The notes: a model not told the origin generated them from the letters alone. Counted from the stretch's first letter, positions 52,186 to 62,139 are shown. The stretch: DNA of 64,000 nt from Treponema sp. (GCA_031267675.1 JAIRYT010000061.1:23074-87073); one strand, 5' to 3'. Made by a program: numbers and translations.

Positions 52186-54096
52186 TCACTTGACCAAAAA
52201 GACCGCTTCGCCTTCGGGAATTTTAACATGGCCAAGCGAAAGCGTTACGGTGTCGCCGGGTTCCGCGGCGCAGACGCCCGTTTTTGTTTCAAACGCCAAA
52301 TCGGGAATAAGCATCGTGGTAAAATTTTTTCCTTTTTCGCAGACGACCGCCTCCCATTTTGTTTTTTTTTCGTCCTTCATCTGCTGTGCCAGATATACCA
52401 GAATCCAGTGGGTTTTTGAAGCGCGTTCCGCCTGAACCACCCGCGCGGCCGCGGCATCCGCAACGGCAAGGTGAAGCAATAGTTGTTCCCCGTCAAGAAT
52501 ACGGTGCGGCAGCTTCTGCTCCGCGCGCAAAAACGCGCGTATCTGTAAATGGGCAAGAAGATCCAGGCAGCGGCGGAGCGGGCTGGTTACCTGTGTGTAC
52601 GCGTCAAGGCCAAGGCCCCAGTGCGGGCCCGGTTTTACCGACACCCGCCGGGGGCGCATGCAGCGCCGTAACTGAACCCCCCCCGCAAACCCCGGCAGGA
52701 GCTTTGCCGGAAGATCGCCCGCTTCCTGGGTAACGCAGGGGAATGGAAGCCGCCGTTCTGCCGCCCAGGCCGCCGCGCCCTCTCCGGCAAGCAGCATACA
52801 TTCCCGGACCATGGAAGATGAGTGATACGTTTTGACGGGAGTTACCAAAACGCCTCCGTCATGTGCGGCGACACGTACTTCCGGCAAATCAATATTCACC
52901 GCACCCAGGCGCAGGCGGCGCTCGAAATTTTTTTGCCCCAGGGCAAAAAGAGGCGCGAGTACGGGTTCGTTTTGTTTCGCGTCCGCCTCTTCGTAACTTA
53001 AGCGGGTAACACGTACGGTCGAGGGAAAAATTTCTGTTTTTTCCACAAAGGAAGGATTTGCGGTATCAATAGTCATCTTAAACGTAAGCGCCGGCGAAGC
53101 GTTCCCCGCAAGCGAATATTTTGAAAGATATGAATCACTTAACATGCGTATAGTGTCTTCGGGCAGATAGAGCGTCGCTCCGCGAGAGCGCGCCTCTTTG
53201 GCGGCTTCCTCGCCCATTCCGCAGGCGGGATCGGCCACATGTACATAGAGTATGATTTTACCGCCCTCTGTTTCCAGCGAAACCGCATCGTCGGGATCAT
53301 CGCTCCAGGGACTGTCAATGGCGAACGCCTCCAGCGATTCAAAATTGCGCCGGGGAAGCGCGTCATCATCCGCTGCGGGCGCCTGCGCGGGCGGCGAAGT
53401 ACTCACTCCCCAGCGGGAAGGATGGGGATTTACCCGGTAATCCCAGATGCCGCAGGCGAGCAAAAAACGGTGGGCGTCTACCGGCGTTTCGTTTTTTCCA
53501 AGTTCGCGCATGGTACGGCTTTTTTCGCTTTTGCCTTCGGCAAGCGCTTCCACATCCTGCATAAAACGAATGTCGCCTTCTTTTAACGACAGTGATTTAA
53601 GCCGCTGTAAAAAAGCGCCGCGTTCGTCCGCTTCGTTTTTTTTAACGCCGCGTTTTGCCTTGTCCGCCACGATTTCCGCGCCGCCGCGCGCGCTGATTTC
53701 TTCGGCGCTTCCCGTAAAGTAAAGGCCGTCGGCGAGCAGCGCGTACGAACGCCAGATGCTTTGCATGGAAGTGTTTCCAAAAACAAGAGAGGCCAGCTCG
53801 GCGAGTGTTGTTTTTTCGCCGGAACCGCCTTCGGGCGAAAGTAATTCCCACGCGTCACGGATCGCGTCCTGATTGTGGTTTAGCGTTTCCCGCGCGGCGG
53901 CGGCAATGTCCATTGACGCTTCGCCCAATTCCGCAAGGCTCTTGAACGGGCCGGAATAAAGCAGTTCAATATCCTTGGGCCTGACTTTAATACTGCTCCC
54001 GTCAGAAAGGGCAAGCGAAATTTTTTCGGCTGTTTCGCCGGTTAACGCGGGGCGGTTTTTATACAGGACAAGCGCGCCCGCGGAAAAGCCCGTCAA
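52186..54096 (-). CDS. RNase II-family exoribonuclease
   Basis: 3'-5' exoribonuclease of the RNB family, about 636 residues. The catalytic-type motif is AIDSPWSDDPDDAVSL, then LYVHVADPA, and AYTQVTSPLRRCLDLL near the C-terminus. An S1-like tail may follow. I choose the TTG start at 54096 because AAAGGAA lies before it and it overlaps the aldo/keto reductase stop (TTGA). Upstream in-frame codons lie wholly inside that gene. RNase II or RNase R cannot be decided by eye. Confidence 0.85.
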   Translation of the reverse strand: MTGFSAGALVLYKNRPALTGETAEKISLALSDGSSIKVRPKDIELLYSGPFKSLAELGEASMDIAAAARETLNHNQDAIRDAWELLSPEGGSGEKTTLAELASLVFGNTSMQSIWRSYALLADGLYFTGSAEEISARGGAEIVADKAKRGVKKNEADERGAFLQRLKSLSLKEGDIRFMQDVEALAEGKSEKSRTMRELGKNETPVDAHRFLLACGIWDYRVNPHPSRWGVSTSPPAQAPAADDDALPRRNFESLEAFAIDSPWSDDPDDAVSLETEGGKIILYVHVADPACGMGEEAAKEARSRGATLYLPEDTIRMLSDSYLSKYSLAGNASPALTFKMTIDTANPSFVEKTEIFPSTVRVTRLSYEEADAKQNEPVLAPLFALGQKNFERRLRLGAVNIDLPEVRVAAHDGGVLVTPVKTYHSSSMVRECMLLAGEGAAAWAAERRLPFPCVTQEAGDLPAKLLPGFAGGVQLRRCMRPRRVSVKPGPHWGLGLDAYTQVTSPLRRCLDLLAHLQIRAFLRAEQKLPHRILDGEQLLLHLAVADAAAARVVQAERASKTHWILVYLAQQMKDEKKTKWEAVVCEKGKNFTTMLIPDLAFETKTGVCAAEPGDTVTLSLGHVKIPEGEAVFLVK

Positions 54097-55322
54097 GACA
54101 CTGTTCCTTTGGGTTTTGCGCCGCCGGTATGCCCCAGGAAGCGCCGCACGCCCGCTATCAAAAGGCGAAAATAAAACGGCTCCATGCGCCGCCGCACCAA
54201 ACGCAGCTGCTGTATGATGGAAAGATTCTGGGGGCAGTGCCGCTCGCAGCGGCCGCAGGCGACACAAAGGGAAGGCCCGCCGTGTTTTTTCGAAGTAAAC
54301 ACGGCGCTGGTCATATACTGCTGCCAGCCGGCAAGGCGGCCCATAAGGTACGATGAATTATACGCGGAAAAAACACCGGGAATATTTATGCCCCGCGGAC
54401 AGGGAATGCAGTAGCCGCAGCCGGTACAGGCGATTTTATTTTGCGCGCTGAATACCGCCCGCACTTTGCCGTACACGTCCAATTCCTCTTTGGTAAGCGA
54501 GTGTACTGTTGAAACACCGGCAACGGAGGCGTTTTCCCTGATCTGCGGTATTGTCGTCATGCCGGAAAGCACCACCGTCACCCCGCGGTGGTTTAATACC
54601 CAGCGAAGCGCCCAGGCGGCGGGGGTGTTTGCAACGCCTTCCGGCATTTTTGCGCCGCTCAAAATGCCGCGCGCTTCTTTGGGCAGACTGTCGGCAAGCC
54701 GTCCGCCCAAAAGCGGCTCCATAATAACTACCGGTATTCCCCGTTCGGCGGCGGCGTTAAGGCCGGTAAGGCCCGCCTGGAAGTTTTCATCACTGTAATT
54801 AAACTGTATCTGGCAAAAATCCCATTCATATACCGCAAGCAGCGCGAGAAACGAATCCCTGTTTCCGTGGAACGAAAACCCGAACTGCCGTATTGCGCCG
54901 CTTTTTTGCTTTGCCGCCGCCCATTCCCGTATTCCAAGCGACTGTAAACGCTCCCAGGTAGATACGTCGGTAAGCATATGGAGCAAATAATAATCGACAA
55001 ACGTGGTGCGCAGCCTTTTTAGTGTTTCGTTAAAATAGCGGTCAAAATCTTCCGGTTTTTTTACCAGCAAAATGGGAAGCTTTGTCGCGATATTTATTCT
55101 GTTCCGCGCGCCAAGGTTTTCGAGCGCTTCGCCCAGTGTTTCTTCGTTCCCCGCGTATAACCAGGCAGTATCAAAATAATTGATCCCGTCCGCGATGGCG
55201 GTTTCAACCAGCGCCTGGGCTTTCTTTTTGCCGGTAACGCCCAGAACGGCGGGAAACCGCATGCATCCCATTCCCAGAACGGATAATTCTTTGCCGCTTT
55301 TTTTGTCAATCCGGTACTGCAT
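54093..55322 (-). CDS. Aldo/keto reductase with C-terminal 4Fe-4S domain
   Basis: 409 residues. The AKR barrel has LGMGCMRFP, FDTAWLYAGNEE and HMLTDVS segments. A ferredoxin-like tail carries CTGCGYCIPCPRGI and CVACGRCERHCPQNL, two Fe-S motifs. The start is at 55322, behind a TAGAAT box 5 nt upstream. Redox coupling through ferredoxin is likely; the substrate is unknown. It overlaps RNase by 4 nt. Confidence 0.85.
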   Translation of the reverse strand: MQYRIDKKSGKELSVLGMGCMRFPAVLGVTGKKKAQALVETAIADGINYFDTAWLYAGNEETLGEALENLGARNRINIATKLPILLVKKPEDFDRYFNETLKRLRTTFVDYYLLHMLTDVSTWERLQSLGIREWAAAKQKSGAIRQFGFSFHGNRDSFLALLAVYEWDFCQIQFNYSDENFQAGLTGLNAAAERGIPVVIMEPLLGGRLADSLPKEARGILSGAKMPEGVANTPAAWALRWVLNHRGVTVVLSGMTTIPQIRENASVAGVSTVHSLTKEELDVYGKVRAVFSAQNKIACTGCGYCIPCPRGINIPGVFSAYNSSYLMGRLAGWQQYMTSAVFTSKKHGGPSLCVACGRCERHCPQNLSIIQQLRLVRRRMEPFYFRLLIAGVRRFLGHTGGAKPKGTVS

Positions 55323-55362
55323 GATGTATTCTACCACAGCGTCCGCATATTGTGCAGTCCGC

Positions 55363-56367
55363 CTATGGATTAAAGTCAAGCTTTGGTTCCAGCATGACAA
55401 GCGCGCGGTGAACAAGGCCGTCCAGAAAATCGGGGACAATGTTTTTTTCAAAAACAATGTCGGGCAAAAATTCGCGGGGAACGGATTCCACAAGCCGTTT
55501 TTTTAAACGTTCGCCTGTTGTTTCGGGCAGCCAGTTTCCGTAGACGACAAGACAGTCGGGGTTAAGATATACAATAAGGGGAAGGGCCATATCGCCCAGG
55601 AGTTTTTCTACATCTACTTTGGTATAGTCAATTTTATCGTTGCTTTCAAAATGCCGCCATCGTACGGGTGTTTCCAGAAAGATAACTTCTCCGGCGGCAT
55701 TGTCGCGTCCGCGGTAAATGTTTCCGTTAATGCAGATTCCCGCCGCCGGGTGATGGCTGCGCGCCAGATAGATCGCGGCGACACACTGGCCTTCGCCAAA
55801 GGCCCGCGTGTGGTAAAAACCGGCCACGGCGGCCTTAATGTCGTTTTCCAGTATGCTGTCCAACTGATGGTTGTTTTTAAAATGATCGCGAAAATGAATC
55901 CACTCAAGTTTTGGAAAATTAATCGAAAGCAGCGGCCCCGATCCGCGCACTTCAAAACCGGCCATGCCAAAGGCAAGCATGCGTATTGCCGGATATTTTT
56001 TTTGATAGCGTTCGACAATGCGGTCAAAAAAATCCATTGTTTCGGGGGCGGCGTTGATTTCTTCCTGTTCAAGAAATTCGCCGTAAAGATTACTGACCGC
56101 GGCATACACTTTGTTTTTTTCAAGAACGCAAATTGCCAGTACCAGGCAAAAGGCGGCGTTAAAACGGTAGAATTGGCCGCCGTCGGCCGACTCTTTGACA
56201 AGTTCGCCGCTTCCGCACAGTTCGGCGGCAAGGTCTTCAAAACTGCCGCTTTCAACGCCGGCAATGCGCAAAAATTCGTCCGCCCGGGCGCGGCGCAGCT
56301 GTTTTGCGACAACGCGTATGCTGTTAAGATTCAGTTCGCGTACCAGTTGATCATTCGTTTTGTTCAT
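55363..56367 (-). CDS. ROK-family transcriptional regulator
   Basis: 334 residues with a short N-terminal region like ROK regulators (NKTNDQLVRELNLNSIR) and a sugar-kinase-like ROK body containing CINGNIYRGRDNAAGEV. The kinase phosphate loop is poorly kept, so a sugar-sensing regulator is more likely than a kinase. A TTAGGAG site precedes ATG. It lies 9 nt after the unknown gene at 56377. The target may be the amino-sugar genes or these neighbours. Confidence 0.75.
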   Translation of the reverse strand: MNKTNDQLVRELNLNSIRVVAKQLRRARADEFLRIAGVESGSFEDLAAELCGSGELVKESADGGQFYRFNAAFCLVLAICVLEKNKVYAAVSNLYGEFLEQEEINAAPETMDFFDRIVERYQKKYPAIRMLAFGMAGFEVRGSGPLLSINFPKLEWIHFRDHFKNNHQLDSILENDIKAAVAGFYHTRAFGEGQCVAAIYLARSHHPAAGICINGNIYRGRDNAAGEVIFLETPVRWRHFESNDKIDYTKVDVEKLLGDMALPLIVYLNPDCLVVYGNWLPETTGERLKKRLVESVPREFLPDIVFEKNIVPDFLDGLVHRALVMLEPKLDFNP

Positions 56368-56376
56368 GTAACGCTC

Positions 56377-56976
56377 CTAATAAAGTCCCTTGAGCCTGCT
56401 TAAAAAGAAAAGCTCGTCTGCTTCTCCCGCTGTTTTTAGGCGTTCAAAATCTTCCGGTTTTTCGGTAACCGCGCCGCTTAACACAAGGCTTGTTTTGGTA
56501 CGCTTGTACCAAAGATAATGCGTTTCGCGTATTTCGACGCTTCTTTTTCCGGCAAGGCTTTGTTCCAAAAAGGCGGCAAGGGTAATATGGTTTTCGTCTC
56601 CTGTTTTCCAGTAGAACGCGTCTTTGGCAATACCAATGACAAGGCGGTAAAACCCCCCGGCCAGGCAGTCGTCGTTTCTAAATCCGTCAAAGACAAGGCG
56701 GTATTTTGCGACCGATAAATCATAGCCGGAAAGCCTCAATTTTTTTCGCAGTTCCAAAAGACCGCGAAACACTTCGTGAATTATGGTTATATTGCCGGGC
56801 GATTTTTGCAGCTGGCCGCGTAAAATAAAAATTTGGGGTTCATACTTGCGCAGGGCGGCGCAGCGTTGAAGGAACACCGACGTCTCGTTAAGGAGCCGCC
56901 ACACCGCGTTAAGTTTTGCCGAAAGGGAAAGCCCGCTCAGTTCAAAAAACAGATCCACGCCGTTTATTATGGACAA
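56377..56976 (-). CDS. Protein of unknown function upstream of the ROK regulator
   Basis: About 199 residues (TTG 56976; GTG 56958 also possible, no clear ribosome site). No signal peptide or membrane span. Phrases such as ELRKKLRLSGYDLSV and HYLWYKRTKTSLVLSG are not recognised. The longer open frame to 57108 runs through the terminator and the dioxygenase gene and is rejected. Co-directional with the ROK gene. Confidence 0.5.
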   Translation of the reverse strand: MSIINGVDLFFELSGLSLSAKLNAVWRLLNETSVFLQRCAALRKYEPQIFILRGQLQKSPGNITIIHEVFRGLLELRKKLRLSGYDLSVAKYRLVFDGFRNDDCLAGGFYRLVIGIAKDAFYWKTGDENHITLAAFLEQSLAGKRSVEIRETHYLWYKRTKTSLVLSGAVTEKPEDFERLKTAGEADELFFLSRLKGLY

Positions 56977-56989
56977 AACGGAAGAAATA

Positions 56990-57014
56990 AAAAGCCCCGC
57001 AAAGCGGGGCTTTT
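56990..57014. terminator. Bidirectional terminator after the meta-cleavage operon
   Basis: Arms AAAAGCCCCGC / GCGGGGCTTTT around AAA; ends the catechol operon. Confidence 0.9.
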
Positions 57015-57026
57015 GTTGTAAAGGTC

Positions 57027-57965
57027 TTAGGTGACGACCTCCAGGAAGCTGGGGATCATCTCGCCTGAGAAATAGAACAGGCCGCGGCCAAGCTGGTCGG
57101 CGTCCCATACACGCTGGGGGCTGTCGGGATACGCAAAATAGCCGCCGCAGTAGGTTTCGATACGGTTTCCGGAGGGTTCCCAGAAATAGATCGTAAGACC
57201 GCGGGTAATCGCGTGGCGGGTGGGTCCAATATCCAGCTTAAGGTGGTTAACCGCGATAAGGTCCGCCGCGTTAAGAATATCTTCCCAGGTTTGAAGATAG
57301 AATCCAATGTGGTGAATCGTATTCGGCTTGGGATATTCAACAAACGCCAGATCATGGGGCTTATTGTTGCCGGTGATCCAGGTCGCGAGCCGTTTGCCGT
57401 CGGGCGTATTGCAGATTTCCGGAACATACATGCCAAATACTTCTTTCATAAAGCGTTCCGCTTCTTCAATGCCGGGTCCGTAAAGCAGGAAGTGGTCAAG
57501 ACGCACCGCCCTCATGCCCCGGGGCTGCTCGTTCCAGATGTCGGGGTTGCGGATCTGGGGATGCGATTGGGCCATTTCCACATCGGCGTAAATATGAAAT
57601 TCATGGCCTGTACACAGGGTAAATTTATACTGTTTGCCAAAACCGGGCTGCTCGGTATTGGGAGCGACCTCGGTCACTTTAATGGGGTTCTTTCCCTTAA
57701 AAGCTTCGGCCTTGACCTTGATTTCCTCAAGAGCCTCCGGGCTGACTGCCTTAAAGCCGACATAGTCAAGCCCCGCGCTTTTTTCCTGACGCAGTACCAC
57801 GCTGTGATGATCAAATTCATCGTAGGCTTTGAGCATAACGCGGCCATCGCTTGTCTTGCCAACTTCATCCAGTCCCAGGATGTTCTTGTAGAAGTTGAGG
57901 GTTTTGTCTAAATCCAGAACTTTAATCTGAATAAGACCCGGGCGAATGGTTCCATGGATTGCCAT
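57027..57965 (-). CDS. xylE: Catechol 2,3-dioxygenase
   Basis: Iron(II) extradiol ring-cleaving enzyme turning catechol plus O2 into 2-hydroxymuconic semialdehyde. The 312 residues form two vicinal-oxygen-chelate modules. Iron ligands sit at His158 (RLDHFLLYG), His219 (NTIHHIGFY) and Glu270 (GNRIETYCGGY), matching the classical enzyme with a 5-residue offset. It is last gene of the meta operon (57 nt after the ferredoxin gene) and is followed by a strong terminator. An O2-dependent enzyme in an otherwise anaerobic setting; such genes are known from Treponema primitia. Confidence 0.95.
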   Translation of the reverse strand: MAIHGTIRPGLIQIKVLDLDKTLNFYKNILGLDEVGKTSDGRVMLKAYDEFDHHSVVLRQEKSAGLDYVGFKAVSPEALEEIKVKAEAFKGKNPIKVTEVAPNTEQPGFGKQYKFTLCTGHEFHIYADVEMAQSHPQIRNPDIWNEQPRGMRAVRLDHFLLYGPGIEEAERFMKEVFGMYVPEICNTPDGKRLATWITGNNKPHDLAFVEYPKPNTIHHIGFYLQTWEDILNAADLIAVNHLKLDIGPTRHAITRGLTIYFWEPSGNRIETYCGGYFAYPDSPQRVWDADQLGRGLFYFSGEMIPSFLEVVT

Positions 57966-58022
57966 AGTGTACCTCCAAAAAATTTCTCGCAGACGGAATT
58001 AACTTCCGCCTGCCGTTCATCA

Positions 58023-58301
58023 TTAAACCCTGGCGATTACAAGATCGCTTCGGGGCTGAACACAACAGATAAGGACGACGCCGCCTTTTTTATCTTCGCC
58101 GCTTATGTGGGCGGCGCTCATCGGCTTGAAAGCCTCGTAAGCGCCGCTTACAATTTTCATTTTACAGACACCGCATCCGCCGCCGCAGCATCCGTGGGTA
58201 ACAGGCCCTGCGGCGCGTATCATCGCGCTAAAAACCGACTGGTCCTTCCGGCAGGCGAATTGTTTTCCGCCCTCGTACATGGTAACGGTAAATTCTTCCA
58301 T
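58023..58301 (-). CDS. xylT: XylT-type [2Fe-2S] ferredoxin
   Basis: 92-residue plant-type ferredoxin: cysteines at 38, 43, 46 and about 79 (HGCCGGGCGVC ... LICC). In Pseudomonas meta pathways XylT re-reduces catechol dioxygenase whose iron has been oxidised, so it protects the enzyme from O2 or substrate inactivation. It lies between the aldolase and dioxygenase genes, fitting that role. Confidence 0.9.
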   Translation of the reverse strand: MEEFTVTMYEGGKQFACRKDQSVFSAMIRAAGPVTHGCCGGGCGVCKMKIVSGAYEAFKPMSAAHISGEDKKGGVVLICCVQPRSDLVIARV

Positions 58302-58310
58302 AACGTGCCG

Positions 58311-59321
58311 TCACGCGCCTTTTTGCGAAAGCTCCCAGGCGACGTCGACAATCATGTCTTCCTGACCGCCTACCATGCGGCGCTTTCCCAGTTCCACCAG
58401 AATATCCCTCGGGGCCAAACCAAATTTTTCGGCGGCGCGCCTGGTATGAAGAAGAAAACTGGAATACACTCCGGCAAAACCGAGCATAAGGGAATCGGTT
58501 CTGATTACCTGGGGCCGGTGCATGACAGGTTCAACAATGTCTTCGGCAACATCCATAAGGTCGTAAATATTAACGCCGGTATTGTAGCCAAGCCGCTGCA
58601 GCACCGCCGCCAGCACTTCGATCTGACAGTTGCCCGCGCCGGCTCCAAGCCCCCGGCAGGTCGCGTCAATAAAATCGGCGCCCTCTTCCACTGCGGCCAG
58701 TGAATTGGCGACGGCCATTCCCAAATTATTGTGCGCGTGAAACCCGACCGGAATTTTGATTGCGTTTTTAAGCGCGCCGATTCGCGCCTTTACATCGTCT
58801 GCCACCATATAACCGGAGGAATCCGCAAGGTTGATATAATCGGCGCCCGCATCGGCAAATATTTTTGCCTGTTCGATAATCTTTTCGGGCGAAGCCATGT
58901 GCGCCATCATAAGAAAGCCGACCGTAAACATTCCCGCCTCTTTGGCCCACTTAATATGCTGAATGGCGATGTCCGCTTCGGTAACATGCGTGGCAATGCG
59001 CACGGCGTTCGCGCCCCGTTCCCGGGCCTGTTTTAGATTTTCAATCGTTCCCACCCCGGGAAGAAGCAGCACGCCGAGTTTCGCGTTTTTTATTACCTTG
59101 CCTGCCGCTTCGAGCAGATCAAGTTCGTCTACTTTGGAAAAACCATAGTTGATTGACGAACCGGCAATGCCGTCTCCATGGCTTAGTTCAATAAGAAACA
59201 CTCCCGCTTTATCCAGACCTTCGGCAATGGCCGCCGCCTGGTCGCCGGTAAAGGAATGACTTACCGCGTGGCTGCCGTCCCGCAGCGTCGTATCGATTAA
59301 ATTAATTTTTCCCGGTCTCAT
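58311..59321 (-). CDS. xylK: 4-hydroxy-2-oxovalerate aldolase
   Basis: Splits 4-hydroxy-2-oxovalerate into pyruvate and acetaldehyde. 336 residues of the HMGL-like fold: LIDTTLRDGSHAVSH at the start (metal Asp), VGFHAHNNLGMAVANS with the metal histidines. It channels acetaldehyde to its partner dehydrogenase, encoded immediately upstream with a 1-nt overlap. Confidence 0.94.
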   Translation of the reverse strand: MRPGKINLIDTTLRDGSHAVSHSFTGDQAAAIAEGLDKAGVFLIELSHGDGIAGSSINYGFSKVDELDLLEAAGKVIKNAKLGVLLLPGVGTIENLKQARERGANAVRIATHVTEADIAIQHIKWAKEAGMFTVGFLMMAHMASPEKIIEQAKIFADAGADYINLADSSGYMVADDVKARIGALKNAIKIPVGFHAHNNLGMAVANSLAAVEEGADFIDATCRGLGAGAGNCQIEVLAAVLQRLGYNTGVNIYDLMDVAEDIVEPVMHRPQVIRTDSLMLGFAGVYSSFLLHTRRAAEKFGLAPRDILVELGKRRMVGGQEDMIVDVAWELSQKGA

Positions 59322-60187
59322 TATTTTACCCCCAGCATGTTGGCGGCAAGTTTGTCCGCAACCGCCACGGCGGCCTGATTGATAATATCAAGGTTCCCCG
59401 AATACGAAGGAAGAAAATCACCCGCCCCCTCTACTTCGATAATTACCGTTACCTTGTTTCCGTCGACAATGGGCGGAACACGCAGACGGTACCCCGGAAC
59501 GTATGACTGAACCTCGCCGATAATTTCGTCCACCGATTCGACAATCTTTTTTTTATCCGGATTTTTTACCAGCGCGTAAATGGTGTTCGTCATCATAAGG
59601 GGAGGATCGGCGGGGTTAAGAACAATAATTGCCTTGCTCCGGTCCGCGCCGCCAATCACATGAAGCGCCTTGGCGGTGGTTTCGGTAAACTCGTCAATAT
59701 TGGCGCGGGTACCCGGACCGGCGCTCTTGCTCGAAATACAGGAAACAATTTCGCCGTATTCAACATCGGCGGCGCGGTTAATCGCGTACATAACGGGCAC
59801 CGTCGCCTGACCGCCGCAGGTTACCATGTTAAAGTCAACCTCGTCGGTAAGTTTGTCCAGATTAACGCAGGGAACAACATACGGACCAACCGCCGCCGGC
59901 GTCATATCAAGGGCGATTTTACCGGCCGCCTTTAATATGGGCGAATTATGCAGATGCGCTTTTGCGCTTGTCGCGTCAAACACAAACACAACATCTTTTT
60001 CCTGCGCGACCGCGTCAACGCCGGTAACAGCCGTTTTAAATCCAAGACCGGCGGCCCGTTTAATTCCTTCGGATTCCACGATACCCGACATAATGTACAT
60101 TTGCAGATACTTGCTCTTCATCACCTTGTACATAAGATCGCTTCCGATATTGCCGGGACCGATAATGCCAACTTTTATCTTTTCCAT
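59321..60187 (-). CDS. xylQ: Acetaldehyde dehydrogenase (acylating)
   Basis: Oxidises acetaldehyde with CoA and NAD to acetyl-CoA. The 288 residues begin [14 protein letters not shown] (nucleotide loop); the catalytic Cys is in [10 protein letters not shown]. The start is ATG 60187, with AAGGAAG before it; a longer frame overlaps the hydratase gene. It forms the channelling complex with the aldolase. Confidence 0.94.
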   Translation of the reverse strand: MEKIKVGIIGPGNIGSDLMYKVMKSKYLQMYIMSGIVESEGIKRAAGLGFKTAVTGVDAVAQEKDVVFVFDATSAKAHLHNSPILKAAGKIALDMTPAAVGPYVVPCVNLDKLTDEVDFNMVTCGGQATVPVMYAINRAADVEYGEIVSCISSKSAGPGTRANIDEFTETTAKALHVIGGADRSKAIIVLNPADPPLMMTNTIYALVKNPDKKKIVESVDEIIGEVQSYVPGYRLRVPPIVDGNKVTVIIEVEGAGDFLPSYSGNLDIINQAAVAVADKLAANMLGVK

Positions 60188-60209
60188 ACCACTTCCTTTT
60201 AAAAAACCC

Positions 60210-60989
60210 TTACACAAACTCGGCTTCAACCCTGCCCAGCGTCGAAAATTCAGCGGTAAACCTGTCTCCCTTTACGGCGGGAGGCGCCGCCGAAAACGCG
60301 CCGGACAAAATTACTTCGCCCGCCTTAAGCGTTACGCCGTAACTGTTAAGGCGGTTCGCGAGCCAGGCGACAGAAACGCAGGGATCGCCCAGGACCGCCG
60401 CGCCGGTTCCCTCTCCGGCAAGGTTTCCGTTTTTAAACAGTTTCATCGACACCAGGGGAAGGTCCACTTCGGACAGCGGGGTTTTTTTGCTCCCCAAAAC
60501 ATAACGGCCCGACGAGGCGTTGTCCGACACCGTGTCCACAAGTTTAATTTTCCAGCCGGCGATACGGCTGTCGACAATCTCAAACGCCGCGACAACATAA
60601 TCGGTTGCGGCTATTACCGCTTCGCGGGTTATGCCGCCGCCTGAAAGATCGGCCTTTAAAATAAAAGCAATCTCGCCCTCGATTTTTGCCTGCATCAGAT
60701 CCGCAGTGGGAATTTTACCGTCCTTACAGTCCATGGCGGCAAAGAGATGCCCGTAATCCGGTTCACCCACCCCCATCTGCTTTTGAATTCCCTCCGAGGT
60801 AAGACCGATCTTTTTTCCCGAAATGACGTGCCCCATTTTTACGACGCGTTCGACATTGGCAAGCTGGATCGCGTACGCGTCGTCAATGGTAAGGGACCCG
60901 TCCTGTTCGGTAAGCGGCGCTACCGGCCTTCGGTTCTGTTCCGCGGTAAAAAGCTGTTCCGCGTAAACCGCGATTTTTTCGGCTGTCAT
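60210..60989 (-). CDS. xylJ: 2-hydroxypenta-2,4-dienoate hydratase
   Basis: Adds water to 2-hydroxypentadienoate to give 4-hydroxy-2-oxovalerate. The 259-residue fumarylacetoacetase-related protein has [21 protein letters not shown] (metal Glu) and [14 protein letters not shown]. The related 4-oxalocrotonate decarboxylase is similar in sequence; the hydratase is favoured because the decarboxylase branch genes are missing here. Confidence 0.88.
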   Translation of the reverse strand: MTAEKIAVYAEQLFTAEQNRRPVAPLTEQDGSLTIDDAYAIQLANVERVVKMGHVISGKKIGLTSEGIQKQMGVGEPDYGHLFAAMDCKDGKIPTADLMQAKIEGEIAFILKADLSGGGITREAVIAATDYVVAAFEIVDSRIAGWKIKLVDTVSDNASSGRYVLGSKKTPLSEVDLPLVSMKLFKNGNLAGEGTGAAVLGDPCVSVAWLANRLNSYGVTLKAGEVILSGAFSAAPPAVKGDRFTAEFSTLGRVEAEFV

Positions 60990-61033
60990 TTTGCCTCCTA
61001 ACAGTCTGTCGAGGATTGACCTTTAGGTCACTC

Positions 61034-61858
61034 CTACCGTTTAAAGAAATTACGGATAAGGTCCGCGAATTCCTGCACGCGTTCAATCTGGGTCCAGTGT
61101 CCGCAATGACCAAATACGTGAAGCTGGGCATTTTCGATCAGGCGAAGAAGCTTGAACGAATTTTCCAGCGGAATTACGCGGTCTTCCCTTCCGTGAACAA
61201 TCAATGTTTCATGGGGAATGGCGCGGATATAATTTTCGTCCGCCGCCATGGATTCGACGCCCTTTTGCCGGGGCTCGGGAAAGAGGGCGTGGAAACTTTC
61301 CTGAAAGCCCGGCTGCATGCTCGACTCGTAACGGGTTTTGATCAGCTCCGGTGTGGCAAAACTGTGATCATAGGTAAAGAGTTCAAGCAGTTCTTCCATC
61401 GCCTCAAAAGAAGGCTCGTAGCCCCACACGGTGTCGAGCCCGTAGCTGATGGGAAACGAAACGCCCATCGCGCCCATAAGGACCAGTTTCTTTACCCGTT
61501 CCGGATGCCGGATTGCCATGGACAGGGCCAGCGCCCCGCCAAATGAATTGCCAATCAGGTTGGTTTTTTCGATCTTGAGCGCGTCCAGCAAATCAACCGT
61601 CTGCCTGACCCAGTTAATCATATTGTTCTTCATCCCGCTCTCGCGTTCGGTAAATCCAAAACCGGACATATCGGGAGCGATTACGCGAAAATCATCCTTG
61701 ATAAGGGGAAACAGTTTACCCCAGTTTGCCCACGCGGTAACGCCTGGTCCCGAGCCATGCAGCAGGGTAACGATGTCGCCCTGTCCCAGATCGTGGTAGT
61801 TCGTCTTGAACGTTCCTGTTTGAATGCTGTTTGCGATTTCCGGCCGTTGTTCTGCCAT
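61034..61858 (-). CDS. xylF: 2-hydroxymuconic semialdehyde hydrolase
   Basis: Alpha/beta hydrolase cleaving the ring-opened product into 2-hydroxypentadienoate plus formate. 274 residues; nucleophile Ser105 in GNSFGGALAL, oxyanion LLHGSGPGV, catalytic Asp in VHGREDRV and His in FGHCGHW. It is the first gene of the operon, with AAGGAGA before ATG. It commits the pathway to the hydrolytic branch. Confidence 0.92.
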   Translation of the reverse strand: MAEQRPEIANSIQTGTFKTNYHDLGQGDIVTLLHGSGPGVTAWANWGKLFPLIKDDFRVIAPDMSGFGFTERESGMKNNMINWVRQTVDLLDALKIEKTNLIGNSFGGALALSMAIRHPERVKKLVLMGAMGVSFPISYGLDTVWGYEPSFEAMEELLELFTYDHSFATPELIKTRYESSMQPGFQESFHALFPEPRQKGVESMAADENYIRAIPHETLIVHGREDRVIPLENSFKLLRLIENAQLHVFGHCGHWTQIERVQEFADLIRNFFKR

Positions 61859-61941
61859 AATTTTCTCCTTGAATCTGATATAACCAAGCGCCGATCGCCG
61901 GCCTTTAATTATAACTAAATTACTAATGTATTTGTCTCCTT

Positions 61942-61970
61942 ATAATGCACCCTCTTTTTGAATTCGTCAA
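61942..61970 (-). promoter_or_regulatory. Meta-cleavage operon promoter
   Basis: Minus strand: TTGACG, 17-nt spacer, CATTAT, with an 80-nt leader to xylF. The surrounding 280-nt gap is AT-rich with long T and A runs; no regulator gene is adjacent. Confidence 0.55.
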
Positions 61971-62139
61971 GTTTTTTTTTACGTTTTTTTAAAAAAAATG
62001 AATTTTTGACGCGGCGGCTTATTCCGCCAAATCGCGCCAGGCGCGAAAAACCGCGCGTTTTTCGCCTGTCTGCGGAATTTTGACCGTTACCAAAACAGCG
62101 TGAATACGCTACACTGATCCGGTATGAAAGGAACGCCAG

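Noticed and set aside
54097..54267. N-terminal extension of the RNase II-family gene
   Set aside because: It lies entirely inside the aldo/keto reductase gene, while a TTG with a ribosome site sits exactly at that gene's stop.
56977..57108. N-terminal extension of the unknown gene at 56377
   Set aside because: It passes through the strong terminator hairpin and into the catechol dioxygenase coding region.
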